A DNA stretch of 64,000 bases from Lampris incognitus (lineage: Eukaryota; Chordata; Actinopteri; Lampriformes; Lampridae): NCBI RefSeq assembly GCF_029633865.1, contig NC_079213.1, forward strand, positions 89,701,131 to 89,765,130, in the 5' to 3' direction. The position numbers and the translations under genes are program-made. The notes beneath the pieces are model-generated. The model was not told the DNA's origin and searched no databases. It worked only from the letters and a program-made list of their open reading frames with translations. Below, piece by piece: positions 37,674 through 48,615 of this stretch. Within the stretch, counting starts at the first letter, position 1. Each line of letters opens with the position of its first letter.

Positions 37674-38329
37674 GTCTTCACGGATATATACCAAGTCCAG
37701 TTGCACTCGATTCAACTCCTTTGGATAACCATGACCTGGATGAATGAGAACATTCACTGACATTGAGAGATGGGCTGTTAGTAGCAATGATTTTGAAGGG
37801 ACTACCAGAATCATTCAAATCGTTCGCTATTCATGTCACGCAAAGTGATGTGACAATGCCTTTTGCCGAATTCAGAACAACACTACAGAGCTACGAGAAC
37901 ACTGAGAAAATGTGCGCAACAGCACCCGACGACAACGTCATGAATTCGTGAGTGCAGCCGAGTGCGAGACCCGCTCTGGCGAGTGCTGGTGATCGGAGAG
38001 CCGAGAGTGCGGACATAGTGTGCTTCAGATGTGGCCTGGAAGGACACAAAGCCAGAGCATGTCAACGCAAGCAGTGGTGTAGTCGGTGCAAAAGCACTAC
38101 ACATTGGGACGCAATCTGCAGACGGAGACAGCGGCGGGACGACGCACGACAAGTGTCCAAGGAGGCAAGCAACAAGGCGTATGCATTCCTGACGAGTGAC
38201 GGGGATGCGGAGATCCAGCCAGGGCACGGTGTCAAGATGAGAGGTCTGATGGTGGACACAGGAGCAACTTCACATATCATCATGGATATAGCAAAGTTCT
38301 AGAAATTTGACGACAGGTTCCAGGCCGAG

Positions 38330-41311
38330 ACACACTGCGTGGAGTTGACTGATGGCACAAGGAGCAACGGAATCTCAAAGCACAGAGGAGACGTGGAGGT
38401 GTGCTTGATCGACAGCAGAGGGCGACACCACAACATGACGCTGAGACAGGCGTTGTACATCCCCTCATACCCACAAGACATATTTTCTGTGAAAGCAGCT
38501 ACTGTCAGCGCAGCGACCGTAATCTTCAGAAAAGGAAAGGATGTTCTATGAGACAGAGATGGTACATAATTCCACATTCATGAGCATAACAGACTATACT
38601 ACTTGCACACAGTAAATGAGGAATGTGATGACCAATGTAAAGCGTGTTTTGATATACAGACATGGCATCAGATTCTTGGGCATTGTGATTATGATGATGT
38701 TCAGAAATTACAAAATGTTGATAGTATGACAATCAAGGGCAAAGTAGACAAACCTACCCTATATTGCGAAGTGTGCACTCAGGGAAAATCTTTCCAAACT
38801 AATAATATGGAGCCTGATGTGAGAGCCAAAGCAGCTCTAGAGTTGGTACACACAGATCTAGCGGGACTAATAGACCCAGAGTCCAGAGACAGGTATAGTT
38901 TTGCGTTATCATTCACTGATGATTATTCCAGTGCAGTGTTTGCGTACTTTCTAAAAAAATAAGAGTGACACAGTGCAAGCAACAGAGAACTTTCTTGTTG
39001 ACACTGCCCCATACGGGAAAATTAAATGTATCAGATCTGACAATGTTACAGAATTCATGGGAAAGAATTACCAGGCACTACTCAGCAGAAATGTAATTAG
39101 GCATGAGACCTCAGCACCATACTCACCACACCAGAATGGTACAGCTGAGCGAAACTGGCGAACCCTGTTTGACATGGCAAGGTGTATGCTAATAGAGAGC
39201 GAGTTGCCAAAAATGTTACGGACCTATGCAGTGCAGACAGCAGCTGTAGTGAGGCACAGATGCTTTTGCAATCGCACAAAACAGATGCCTTACTTAATGT
39301 TGACAGGAAAACGGCCTAACATTTCTAGGATGCAAAAGTTTGGGTCAGTGTGTTATGCCTATAAGCATGACAAGAGAAAACTACACTCGAGGTGTGAGAA
39401 AGGAATCTTTGTCAGGTATGACAAGAATAACCCAGCCTACATGGTCTATTATCCTGACAATGGGAAAGTGCAGAAGCACAGACTGGTTAAGTTTGTGAGA
39501 AAAACGATTGCAGAGCAGCAGACACAGACTGACATGACGCCTGATGATGATGACTTCGAGGTGCAGAATAGGGCTAGCAAGACCAGGCAAAATACTGATG
39601 TGAGTCCAAGATGTACTCAGAGCCAGGTCTCAGTAACTAGGCCTGAGGTGAACAGCCAAACACGGACAGGCGAGCCCAGCCATGAGCCTACACGATACCC
39701 TTTAGAGTGAAGAAGAAACCAGGTTATTTAAGTGAATATGTATCGCATGAGGAGAGTGATGATCAGGTACTGATGAACAACATAGATTACTGTTACAGAC
39801 TGATCTGTAATGTACCCCTTACATTCAGGTAAGCGGTAACCTCAACTAACTCAAAGGAATGGATTAATGCAATGGATGATGAAATGCAATTAATTCAGAG
39901 AAAATGACACATTTACCTTGACCAACTTACCTGAGGAAAAGAATGCAGTGGGGGGTAGATGGGTATATGCGATTAAGAACGATGTTGATGGCTCTGACAA
40001 ATGCACGGCATGGTATGTAGCTTAAGGATACAGTCAAAAGATGGGTGTAGACTATGAGGAGACATTTTCTCCTACGGCTAACTTGACCAATATCAGAGTG
40101 TTGATACAAAAAGCAGTGCAGGAAAACCTGATTTTACATCAGATGGATGTCAAAACTGCCTACTTACATGCACCAATAGATTGCGAGATTTTCATGGAAC
40201 AACCAGAGGGTTACGAGGTGAAATCTAGTACAAATGAAAAGTTGGTGTAGGAGCTAGAAAAGTCATTATATGGGTTAAAACAGTCAGGCAGGAACTGGAA
40301 AAAACCGTCGCATGAGTATCTGAGCGAAAATGAGTTTTTGCAAAATCCAGCTGATCACTGTGTTTACACAAGGGAAACAGAAAATAAGAAAGTGATAATT
40401 ATAATATGGGTTGATGACTTGATTATTGCTGCCAGTGATGAAAATGCACTGAAGGTTGTAAAGGAGATGCTCACAGCAAAATTCAACATAAAAGACTTGG
40501 GTAAATTAAAACATTTTCTTGGTATCGATTTTGACCAGTGTGATAAATGTGTGAAAATGTCACGGAAGAGGTATGTGGAAAAATGCTAGAAAGGTTTGAA
40601 ATGCAAGATTGTAAACCTAGAGCAACACCCTGTGAACAAAAATCGAACCACACTAATGATGCAGAAATGTTGAGTGATGCCAGAAAATACAGAGATAGTA
40701 GGTAGCCTAATCTATCTGACTACATGTACGAGACCGGATCTAAGTTTTATAGTAAGTAAACTGTCACAGTACTTTACTGAGCCAACAGAAGAGCAATGGA
40801 TTACTGTAAAACATGTACTGAGATATCTGAAAGGCACAATTGACAGAGTTGTGTTACAGGAAATGTGATGATGAGAAACTGTGGCTACAAGCGTACAATG
40901 ATGCAGATTGGGTGGCTGACGTAACTGACAGATGCAGCACAACTGGTTATTATATAAACCTAAATGAAAATGGTCCTTTGGTTTCTTGGAAAACCAAAAA
41001 GCAGCCCACTGTTTCACTGTCCAATTGTGAGGCAGAGAATATGGCGTTAGCCGCAACTACTCAAGCGTGTATGTACCTATAACAACTAATAGAATGTATT
41101 GACAGACGTCAGTACTCACCACCTAAGGTCTATGAGGATAACCAAGGTGCAATAGCGTTGGCAAAGAATCCTATAAGCAGACAGAAATGTAAGCACGTTG
41201 ACATAAAGTATCACTTAGGTCCACTGTGAATGATGGAAAAATAAGTCTGGAGTATTGCCCAATAGACCAGATGGTAGCAGATGTGATGACAAAACCCGCA
41301 ACAAAAAATTA
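38330..41311 (+). pseudogene. Copia integrase-RT-RNase H region, interrupted
   Basis: Integrase: zinc region with ILGHCDYDDVQKL and CEVCTQGK (38670-38780), core ELVHTDLAGLI (38850), IRSDNVTEF (39030) and SPHQNGTAERN (39130), giving D, D and E. An extra A in a run at about 38952-38958 breaks the frame between them. RT: YEETFSPTANLTNIRVLI (40054), MDVKTAYLHAPI (40145), IIIWVDDLIIAA (40395). RNase H: SNCEAENMALAATTQA (41020), then DMVADVMTKPA-like end (about 41270). Several stops lie in 39710-40040 and 40586-40670. Confidence 0.9.
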
Positions 41312-41323
41312 AGTTGATTAAGT

Positions 41324-41436
41324 TGTGGTGGACACCTATTGGGGATAGAATTCACCCCAGGAACTAAGGATTAAAGAAAGTTGCCTACATGGCTAAAGTG
41401 TGAACCTACGGTCTTCTCCGTTCCTTCGGCTCTACA
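41324..41436 (+). repeat. 5' LTR of Gypsy-B
   Basis: TGTGGTGGACACCTATTGGG to CCTTCGGCTCTACA. The 3' LTR is at 50270-50382. Confidence 0.95.
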
Positions 41437-41488
41437 CTGGTGACCCCGACGTCGGTTTTCGGATAAGTTTTCTGAAACCACACACATT

Positions 41489-42140
41489 ATGGCTACGAAC
41501 GCCGTTGCAATTAAACTGCCGGAGTTTTGGGAGTCTTCCGCGGCTACATGGTTCGCGCAGGCTGAGGCACAGTTCGCGCTCAGAGACATAACAGCAGAGG
41601 AGACCAGGTACTACTACGTAGCGGCAGCGCTGGGGTGCGCAACGGCTTCCAGGATAAGCGGTTTCATAACCAACCCACCGGCCGATGGTAAATACGCCGC
41701 ACTTAAAAATCTCCTCCTTGAAACTTTTGAACTGTCAACAACGGAGAGAGCACGTCGCCTCTTCGCAATTCAGGGCTTGGGAGATGGCAAACCATCGGAG
41801 CTAATGAGCAGGATGTTATATCTACTGGGTCAAGAAAAGCCATGTTTCCTGTTTATGGAGCTGTTTCTGCGCAACATGCCGCCCGCGTCCAGACTGCGCT
41901 CGCTAACTCCACCATCACTGATCCCCGTGAGCTGGCAAAGGAGGCTGACCGATTCTTCGTCGCTACACAACGTTCCTCCCATGCCGGGGTGCTGACTCCT
42001 ACCTTCACTGGCCCCCCGCCGACATCGCGGGCGTGGCCCGACGGTGGCGCCACCGCTACAAGCCCTCTGGACTCTGTATGTACCACGCTCGATTTGGTGC
42101 GAAAGCTAAACGGTGCCGTTCCCCCTGCAACTATAGGCCA
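41489..42140 (+). pseudogene. Gypsy-B gag, frameshifted
   Basis: MATNAVAIKLPEFWESSAAT opens gag, with WFAQAEAQFALR and KYAALKNLLLETFELS typical of this Gypsy group. After FMELFLRNMPP (about 41880) the frame changes and the rest (VQTALANSTITDPRELAKEADRF) continues in another frame to about 42000. No CCHC knuckle is evident; the region after ends in a Cys-containing CTTLDLVRK part. Gag forms the particle. Confidence 0.88.
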
Positions 42141-42169
42141 ACGGGAAACGAGAGGGCCAACACTCAGTA

Positions 42170-43121
42170 GTGGCCATGAGTGTTGGCGATACGAGCAGGC
42201 TACTCTTCATCCTCGACACCATCTCCGGTCGGCGATTTCTCTGTGACACGGGCGCACAGAGAAGCGTGCTCCCTGCTACTGACGTCGACATCATGGGCGG
42301 GGAGCGGGGCCCCCAGTTGGCGACGGCTGACGGCAGCCCTATCGACACCTACGGCGTGCGGTCTGTAGAACTGTGTTTTGGTGGACAACGTTTCACGTGG
42401 GAGTTCGTCATGGCCAATGTAACGCTTCCCCTCCTCGGAGCTGATTTTTTTGTGCGCTTCCGGTTTGCTACTGGACATTCAGAACAGCCGTGTGGTCGAC
42501 GCCTTAACCTTCTCCTCCTTCGCATGTACGCGGGTGGAAGCGGCCTATGCAGGTCTAGCCAACTCTCTCTCAGAGGCAGACAAGTTCAACCGCCTCCTCG
42601 CTGAGTTCCCTGACCTCACCCAGCCTACCTTCTCTGCACCCATCGCTAAGCATGTGGTGGAGCATCACATTGCTACGAAGGGGCCCCCGGTCTACGCCAG
42701 AGCCAGGCGTCTCGACCCCGCCAAACTCGCCATTGCCAAGTCTGAGTTCGAGCACCTGGAACGCATGGGGATCATCCGCCGCTCTGACAGCCCGTGGGCG
42801 TCCCCACTCCACATCGTCGCTAAGCCTGATGGAGGTTGGCGCCCATGCGGGGACTACCGCCGACTAAATGACGCCACCACGCCCGACCGCTATCCTGTCC
42901 CGCATATCCAGGACTTTTCTGCAAACCTGTCTGGCAAACGCGTCTTCTCAAAAGTCGACCTTGTCCGTGGTTATCATCAAGTTCCCGTGCACCCCTCGGA
43001 CATCCCCAAGACAGCGGTGACTACCCCATTCGGCCTATTTGAATTCCTACGAATGCCATTTGGACTCAAAAACGCGGCCCAGTCCTTTCAGCAGCTGAAG
43101 GATTCAGTGCTCCGTGGCCTT
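42170..43121 (+). pseudogene. Gypsy-B protease and first part of RT
   Basis: Protease: FLCDTGAQRSVLPA (42236-42275) and [10 protein letters not shown] frame change near 42450 follows. [23 protein letters not shown] (42690), [33 protein letters not shown] (42770-42870) and [17 protein letters not shown] (42945), then [21 protein letters not shown] (43030). It stops at LRGL because Gypsy-C is inserted at 43122. The RT resumes at 48029 with the YLDD motif. Confidence 0.92.
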
Positions 43122-43314
43122 TGTAGTAGACCAACAGCGCTACCTAGTGGTGGTTAAGCTAGGCTCTCATATACCCCGGATGTTGACTGCTGCGACAGTC
43201 GGAGAGTTACAATAAAGAGGACAAGACGTTGGGAATTGGTCTCCGGCTCAAATCACTGTTATGGATATATTAGCAGTATAAGATACATCCAGATAATATA
43301 GAGAATATATTACA
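43122..43314 (+). repeat. 5' LTR of Gypsy-C
   Basis: TGTAGTAGACCAACAGCG to GAGAATATATTACA, with AATAAAG inside at about 43212. The 3' LTR is at 47836-48028. Confidence 0.96.
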
Positions 43315-43453
43315 GTGGCGACGAGGATGGGATACCTTTAATGTGAGAAGGTAATCCCAGTAGTTAATAAAAGCAGACGAAGCAACATGACGCTGCAAGC
43401 TAGCTTACAGCCAGCTAGCAAGAAAAGACTAGCTAGCCAAGCCAAGCACAAGC

Positions 43454-45307
43454 ATGGCGCATTTCATTGGCAATATTGCTGAATACAAGGAAGGTAAAGA
43501 GGACTTCGAGTCGTACCTTGAAAGATTGGAGCAATGGATGATCGTTAATGAAGTGGAGGACAGTAAGAAGGCCAATGTTTTCCTGTCTGTGATAGGCGCA
43601 GAAGCCTATGGCCTACTAAAGAACCTCTGCATACCAGACAAACCGAGTAGCCTCACATATGCAGTACTGAGCGGGAAACTAGCATCCCATTATAAACCCA
43701 AGCCACTAATCATAGCTGAACGTTTTAGATTTCAGAAAAGAAACCAACTAGAAAATGAGTCAGTGTCTGATTATGTGGTTGCATTAAAGCACCTGTCCAC
43801 ACATTGTGAATTCGGTCAGCATTTAAATGAAGCACTGAGAGACCGATTTGTTAGTGGTTTAAAGGTGGAGGCTATTCAGAGAAAGTTGCTCGCAGAACAC
43901 AATCTGACTTTTGCAAAAGCATGTGAGCTGGCCTTATCTATGGAAATGGCGTCAAAGAATACGCTGGAGTTTGCCAGCAAACCAAGCGGAGCTGCAACTG
44001 TGAATAAGATAGACAAGAAGAGAACAAGCAAGGGTGCGTGGAGAAGCAAGTCGTCCACCAGCGAGTGGAAAAGCAAGCAACCTACCAGTGATAACTCTAG
44101 ACCACAGAGAACAGAAACGCACCAACCCTGTTACCGATGTGGAGGTAACAACCATGCAGCTCAAGTATGTAGGTATAAAACCGAGACATGCCACAAGTGT
44201 TCCAAGGCAGGGCACATAGCAAGAATGTGTAAAACTAAAAACAGACAGGGACATACACAGTATGTGGCTGAAGACCACAGTCCAAGTGAGAGAGGAGATG
44301 GAAATGAGGATGAACTGTTTGGTGCGTATCTGATGAATACAGTGTACTCCACGAATACAGTTGGTAATGGAAAAAAGGACATCAAGGTCAATATTAAGTT
44401 AGAAGGAAACCCTGTAGACATGCAGCTTGACACAGGAGCTGCCGTAACCCTGGTATCTGAGATAGTGTACAAGGAACATCTCTCACACCTGCCACTGAAA
44501 GAAAGTAAAGTGCGTCTGTCAACCTTTTCCGGTGAGAACATTCCCCTGATGGGCCAAGTGACTGTCAATGCGAAATATGACAACCAGAGTGGAGATTTAC
44601 CTCTTGTGATTGTGAAAGGTGACAGACCAGCCCTCTTTGGCCGTAACTGGCTGGCCAATTTTAAACTAGACTGGGCAAGCATATTCTCAGTTACACCAGC
44701 AGGGGGCAGTGATAACACAGATGTAGAGGCAGTGTTACAGAGACACAAAGCAGTATTTGCTGAGGAGCCTGGCACTGTTCGTGAATTTAAGGCAAATATC
44801 AAAGTGAAGCCAGATACAAAACCTGTCTTCAGAAAGGCAAGACCAGTGCCATACACACTAAAAGACGCAGTTGAAAAAGAGCTAGATAGGCTGGAAAAAG
44901 CTGGTATTATCTCAAAGATAGACCATAGTCAGTGGGCTGCCCTGATAGTAGTTGTACCCAAATCAGACAAGTCAATTCGTATCTGTGGAGACTATAAAGT
45001 CACGGTTAATCAGAGTGTGGAAGAGGAGACCTATCCACTACCGAACGCCGAGGATCTCTTCGCCACACTGGCCGGGGGCACTCTCTTTAGCAAATTAGAT
45101 CTCTCACATGCCTACCAACAGCTTGAGTTCGAGAAGGACTCAGAGAAGTATTTAACAATAAATACCCACAAAGGACTGTATGTTTATCACAGACTTTCAT
45201 ATGGAGTGTCGAGTGCACCTTCTATGTTCCAGAATGTGATGGACCAGATACTACAAGGCTTAGAGCATGTGACCTGCTTCCTCGATGACATACTAGTCGC
45301 AGCCTAG
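43454..45307 (+). pseudogene. Gypsy-C gag-protease-RT, ends prematurely at the catalytic motif
   Basis: Start MAHFIGNIAEYKEGKEDFES. Gag holds two CCHC knuckles (CYRCGGNNHAAQVC, CHKCSKAGHIARMC, about residues 227-262). The protease motif LDTGAAVTLVSE is at about residue 328. RT motifs are WAALIVVVPKSDKSIRICGDY (about 495), FSKLDLSHAYQQLEF (about 545) and CFLDDILVAA at the end. The TAG stop at 45305 lies inside a perfect 29-bp inverted repeat and is created by it. The polyprotein would build the particle, process itself and copy RNA. Confidence 0.93.
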
Positions 45308-45332
45308 TATGTCATCGAGGAAGCAGGTCACA
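45268..45332. repeat. Perfect 29-bp inverted repeat with 7-base loop at the RT FLDD motif
   Basis: Left arm 45268-45296 (TGTGACCTGCTTCCTCGATG...) and right arm 45304-45332 are exact reverse complements around TCGCAGC. The left arm encodes the VTCFLDDIL segment; the right arm is its inverted copy. Confidence 0.98.
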
Positions 45333-46781
45333 GAGGAGCAACTGAGGAACCTAGATGAGGTTTTGAGCCGACTGGAGAGCTACGGGGTAAGAGTGAAAAG
45401 AGCAAAATGTGACTTCATGCAGGAGAAAGTAGAGTACCAGGGGCATCTGATAGATAAAGAGGGACTTCACCCCACTGAGACAAAGGTTGCCGCCATCGTA
45501 AATGCACCCCAGCCCACAAACGTCACAGAGCTACGGTCATTCCTAGGACTGTTAAACTATTATGGCCGTTTCATGAAAGATCTGTCGACCGTATTGCAGC
45601 CACTACACCAACTCCTGAAGAAGGAAGTCGAATGGAAATGGACACCAGAGTGTGCAGCAGCATTCAAGGCTGCCAAAGAACAGTTAGTGAAAAGCTCAGT
45701 AGTAGTACACTACGACACGCAGAAACCACTGAGATTAGCTTGTGACGCATCCCCTTATGGGATAGGTGCGGTAATGTCACACATAATGGAAAATGGGGAC
45801 GAGAAACCAATCGCCTTTGCGTCACGTACGTTGACAGAGGCAGAGAGTAAATATAGTCAGATAGAGAAGGAGGCGTTGGCCATAATATTTGGCGTGACCA
45901 GATTTCATAAATATCTCTATGGCCGCAAATTCAGTTTAATAACTGACCACAAACCCCTCCTCGCCATCTTAGGACCCAAGTCAGAAATCCCTACACTAGC
46001 CGCTTTGCGTATGCAGAGATGGGCACTGAGGCTTATGGCTTATGACTACAGTATAGAGTACAGAACGTCAGCGGACAATGCGAATGCGGATGCGTTATCT
46101 AGACTGCCGGGGAAAGAAAAGGACAAAACAGCGGAGGAGAACAGCATTTTTTATTTCTCATTAGTAGATGAGCTACCCGTGCAGGCTACAGAGATTGCAC
46201 AGAGCACTCTCAAGGACCCAGTCCTATGCAAGGTACTGGAACTGACCCGGTCTGGATGGCCGAGTTACATCAACGATGACACACTGAAACCGTACTTCAA
46301 CCGAAGGAATGAACTGTCTGTGGAACAAGGATGCATTCTGTGGGGAATTCGAATTATCATCCCACCAGCACACAGAGAACGAATACTGTACGACCTACAC
46401 CAAGGGCACCCCGGAGGGTGCAGGATGAAAAGTTTGGCGAGGGGCTATTTATGGTGGCCTCAATTGGACAGTGATATCGAACGTGCAGTGCAGCAATGTG
46501 ATGCTTGTCAGAGTGTGAGGAAACTACCAACAGTAGCACCACTACACTGCTGGCAGTGGCCTACGAGAGTGTGGCAGAGGCTACATATTGACTTTGCAGA
46601 GAAGGATCAGCAACACTTCCTAGTGTTAGTAGACAGTCATTCAAAATGGCTTGAGGTGATCCCCATGGCAACAACTACCGCCGCCAAAACGATCGAAGTG
46701 CTGCGGAGCATCTTTTCGTCCTACGGTCTTCCTGAGGAGATCGTCTCGGACAACGGTACACAATTCACCTCGCTGGAGTAG
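45309..46781 (+). pseudogene. Gypsy-C RT thumb, RNase H and integrase, downstream frame
   Basis: After the foldback: NLDEVLSRLESYGVRVKRAKC and LRSFLGLLNYYGRF (RT connection). RNase H follows with LACDASPYGIGAVM, EKEALAIIFGVTRFHKYLYG, LITDHKPL and NANADALSRLPG. Then the integrase zinc region HQGHPGGCRMKSLARGYLWWP with CDACQ, and the core LHIDFAEK and VSDNGTQFTS. The TAG at 46779 results from a frameshift; the integrase continues in another frame at about 46785. Confidence 0.93.
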
Positions 46782-46784
46782 AAA

Positions 46785-47547
46785 AACATTCCTGAAAAGC
46801 AACGGCATTAAGCAGACCTTGGTGCCAGCTTACCATCCTGCTTCTAATGGTGCCGCAGAGAGAGCAGTCCAGACGGTGAAAGCTTCACTTCTGAAACAGC
46901 TGCTCGATGAGAAGAAACAAAACGTCACTATTACAGTGAAACACAGGCTCGCCAACTTCCTGTTGTCATACAGGACCACACCACACAGCGTTACAGGTTG
47001 CACACCAGCAGAACTGTTCCTCAAACGTCGGCCTAGGACCAGGTTCAGCCTGCTGAAGCCAGACCTCGCTCGAGTGGTGGGGGACAAACAACAAAAGCAG
47101 AAGGACTATCATGACCAACCCGCCTCGAAGCTGAGACATCTGTCAGGGGGGGATTCAGTACTGATCCGAAACTGCCGTGGAGGAAAGGAGAGGTGGACGA
47201 AAGGGACAGTGGAAAAGAGACTCGGACCAGTCACCTACCTGGTGCGGAATGGAGTGAACCGACGTTCAGTCCACATTGACCATCTGCTGTTCGACCGACC
47301 CTCCAGTCCTCCTGAGGCATTTCAGTTTCAGGATGACCAGATGGGTATCAGCAACACCTACCCTGCAGTTGCGGATTTGGGGGGGAAAGGCACACCTGAA
47401 GCCATAGGTGCTAGCCCGTACTCACCTGAAGATACACCCGTTCCAAGGATGCAGGCTCCGGAGAAGCTTGCAACACCCTTACGAGGTTCGGTGGGCAAGG
47501 CTGTGTCGCCTCCTCACGGAGCATCCACTTCCCCTGAGGTGGTTTAG
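46785..47547 (+). pseudogene. Gypsy-C integrase C-terminal part
   Basis: It carries AYHPASNGAAERAVQTVK with the third catalytic residue (Glu of AERA), then LSYRTTPHSVTGCTPAELFL and the chromatin/DNA-binding tail (GDSVLIRNCRGGKERWTKGTV, VRNGVNRRSVHIDHLL). It is separated from the first part only by the frame change near 46775-46800. The frame ends at 47545. Confidence 0.92.
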
Positions 47548-47835
47548 CGCCGATACCCTCAGAGAGAGAGGGCACCTCCAAAACGACTGTCTTTGTAAGA
47601 TCAGCCGAGTTCCTGAATAAAAGAGTTCCTGAGAGACTAAATTGTTCAACTCCTGTTCAGAAAAAAATGTGAAAAAGAGTTCCTGAGACTGATATGTAAA
47701 TGGGCAAATGTGGGTCGAAGTGGGTTGTGTAACCAGTAATGACCAAGTAAAAGATGTTCAAAGTAATTTGCCATATCACATGTTTTAGAGTGATACTATT
47801 TTATTAGGGGAACTTCATAGTTTAAGGGGGAGGAG

Positions 47836-48028
47836 TGTAGTAGACCAACAGCGCTACCTAGTGGTGGTTAAGCTAGGCTCTCATATACCCCGGATGTTGA
47901 CTGCTGCGACAGTCGGAGAGTTACAATAAAGAGGAAAAGATGTTGGGAATTGGTCTCCGGCTGAAATCACTGTTATTGATATATTAGCAGTATAAGATAC
48001 ATCCAGATAATATAGAGAATATATTACA
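47836..48028 (+). repeat. 3' LTR of Gypsy-C
   Basis: Matches 43122-43314 with four differences by eye. Gypsy-B RT resumes directly after the GCCTT duplicate. Confidence 0.96.
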
Positions 48029-48615
48029 GCCTTCCTTTCATCTTCGTCTATTTGGACGACATACTCATCGCCAGCACCTCCGAGGAAGAACACCTGTCCC
48101 ATCTTCACGCCCTCTTCACACGCCTCAGCCAGCAGGGGCTGATCGTCAACCCGGCGAAGTGCCGGTTCGGGCTGACGGCCATTGATTTCCTCGGGCACCG
48201 CATCACTGGGGACGGGGCGGTTCCCCTGCCCTCAAAGGTGGAAGCGGTGGCGGCCTTTCCGCGCCCCCAAACAGCTCGTGCGCTCAGGGAGTTCATCGGG
48301 ATGGTGACATTCTACCACCGCTTCATTCCCCGAGCCGCCTTTATCATCCGGCTACTGTACGAGGCGCTGAAAGGCAAGTCCCCCAACCAGGCGGTCGACT
48401 GGACAGCAGAGCGGGACCGTGCATTCACCGAGACTAAAGCTGCGCTCTCCCAGGCTACCCTACTAGCGCATCCTTCACCTACAGCGCCTATTTCCATAAC
48501 CACGGATGCATCGGATTATGCTGTTGGTGCGGTTCACGAGCAGTGGGTGGGGGGGGGCTTGGCAGCCTTTGGCCTTTTTCAGTCGCCAGCTTACACCCCG
48601 AGAGCGCAAGTATAG
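48029..48615 (+). pseudogene. Gypsy-B RT catalytic motif to RNase H start
   Basis: The frame resumes after Gypsy-C with [20 protein letters not shown] (48045-48095), PAKCRFGLTAIDFLGHRI, LREFIGMVTFYHRFIPRA and [13 protein letters not shown] (48498). It then enters a G run (about 48546-48557) after EQWV, where the correct frame changes. Confidence 0.93.

Larger units (their letters stand above)
36755..37759 (-). mobile_element. Penelope-like element with inverted terminal copies (pLTR-like) in Copia gag
   Basis: The insertion is bounded by a 17-bp duplication ACATTGAGTGATGGGCT / ACATTGAGAGATGGGCT (36738-36754 and 37760-37776). On the minus strand it encodes a GIY-YIG endonuclease region: DLYIGETKQPLHKRMA (37530-37480), then EKTHSFEDSNVHILDREDRW and EREVKEAIYVKLEKPSLNRG (37420-37290). 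The ends, 36755-36955 and 37540-37735, are inverted copies of each other, each with a hammerhead-like motif. The RT domain is absent, so this is a 3' fragment. Penelope identity rests on the EN motif, the pLTR-like ends and the ribozyme motif. Confidence 0.87.
36275..38302 (+). pseudogene. Copia gag-protease region, interrupted
   Basis: ATG at 36275 opens MSRRVIESNSRGERPMMERS. It continues with FDGDEKNYELWETKFLGHLR, typical of Copia gag, with stops at about 36419 and 36449. Penelope insertion at 36755 splits TLSDG from LLVAMILKGLPESFKSF. A CCHC knuckle (CFRCGLEGHKARAC) lies at about 38028 and the protease motif MVDTGATSHI at about 38250, with a stop at 38300. Gag would form the particle and the protease would cut the polyprotein; here both are broken. 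Confidence 0.87.
43122..48028 (+). mobile_element. Ty3/Gypsy element C, complete with both LTRs, nested in Gypsy-B
   Basis: LTRs 43122-43314 and 47836-48028 (193 bp each) differ at four positions by eye. GCCTT is duplicated at 43117-43121 and 48029-48033. The primer-binding region TGGCGACGAGGAT follows the first LTR (after a G), and a purine tract TTTAAGGGGGAGGAG precedes the second. Length 4.9 kb. One gag-pol frame is broken at a foldback in the RT and by a frameshift in integrase. Confidence 0.96.
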
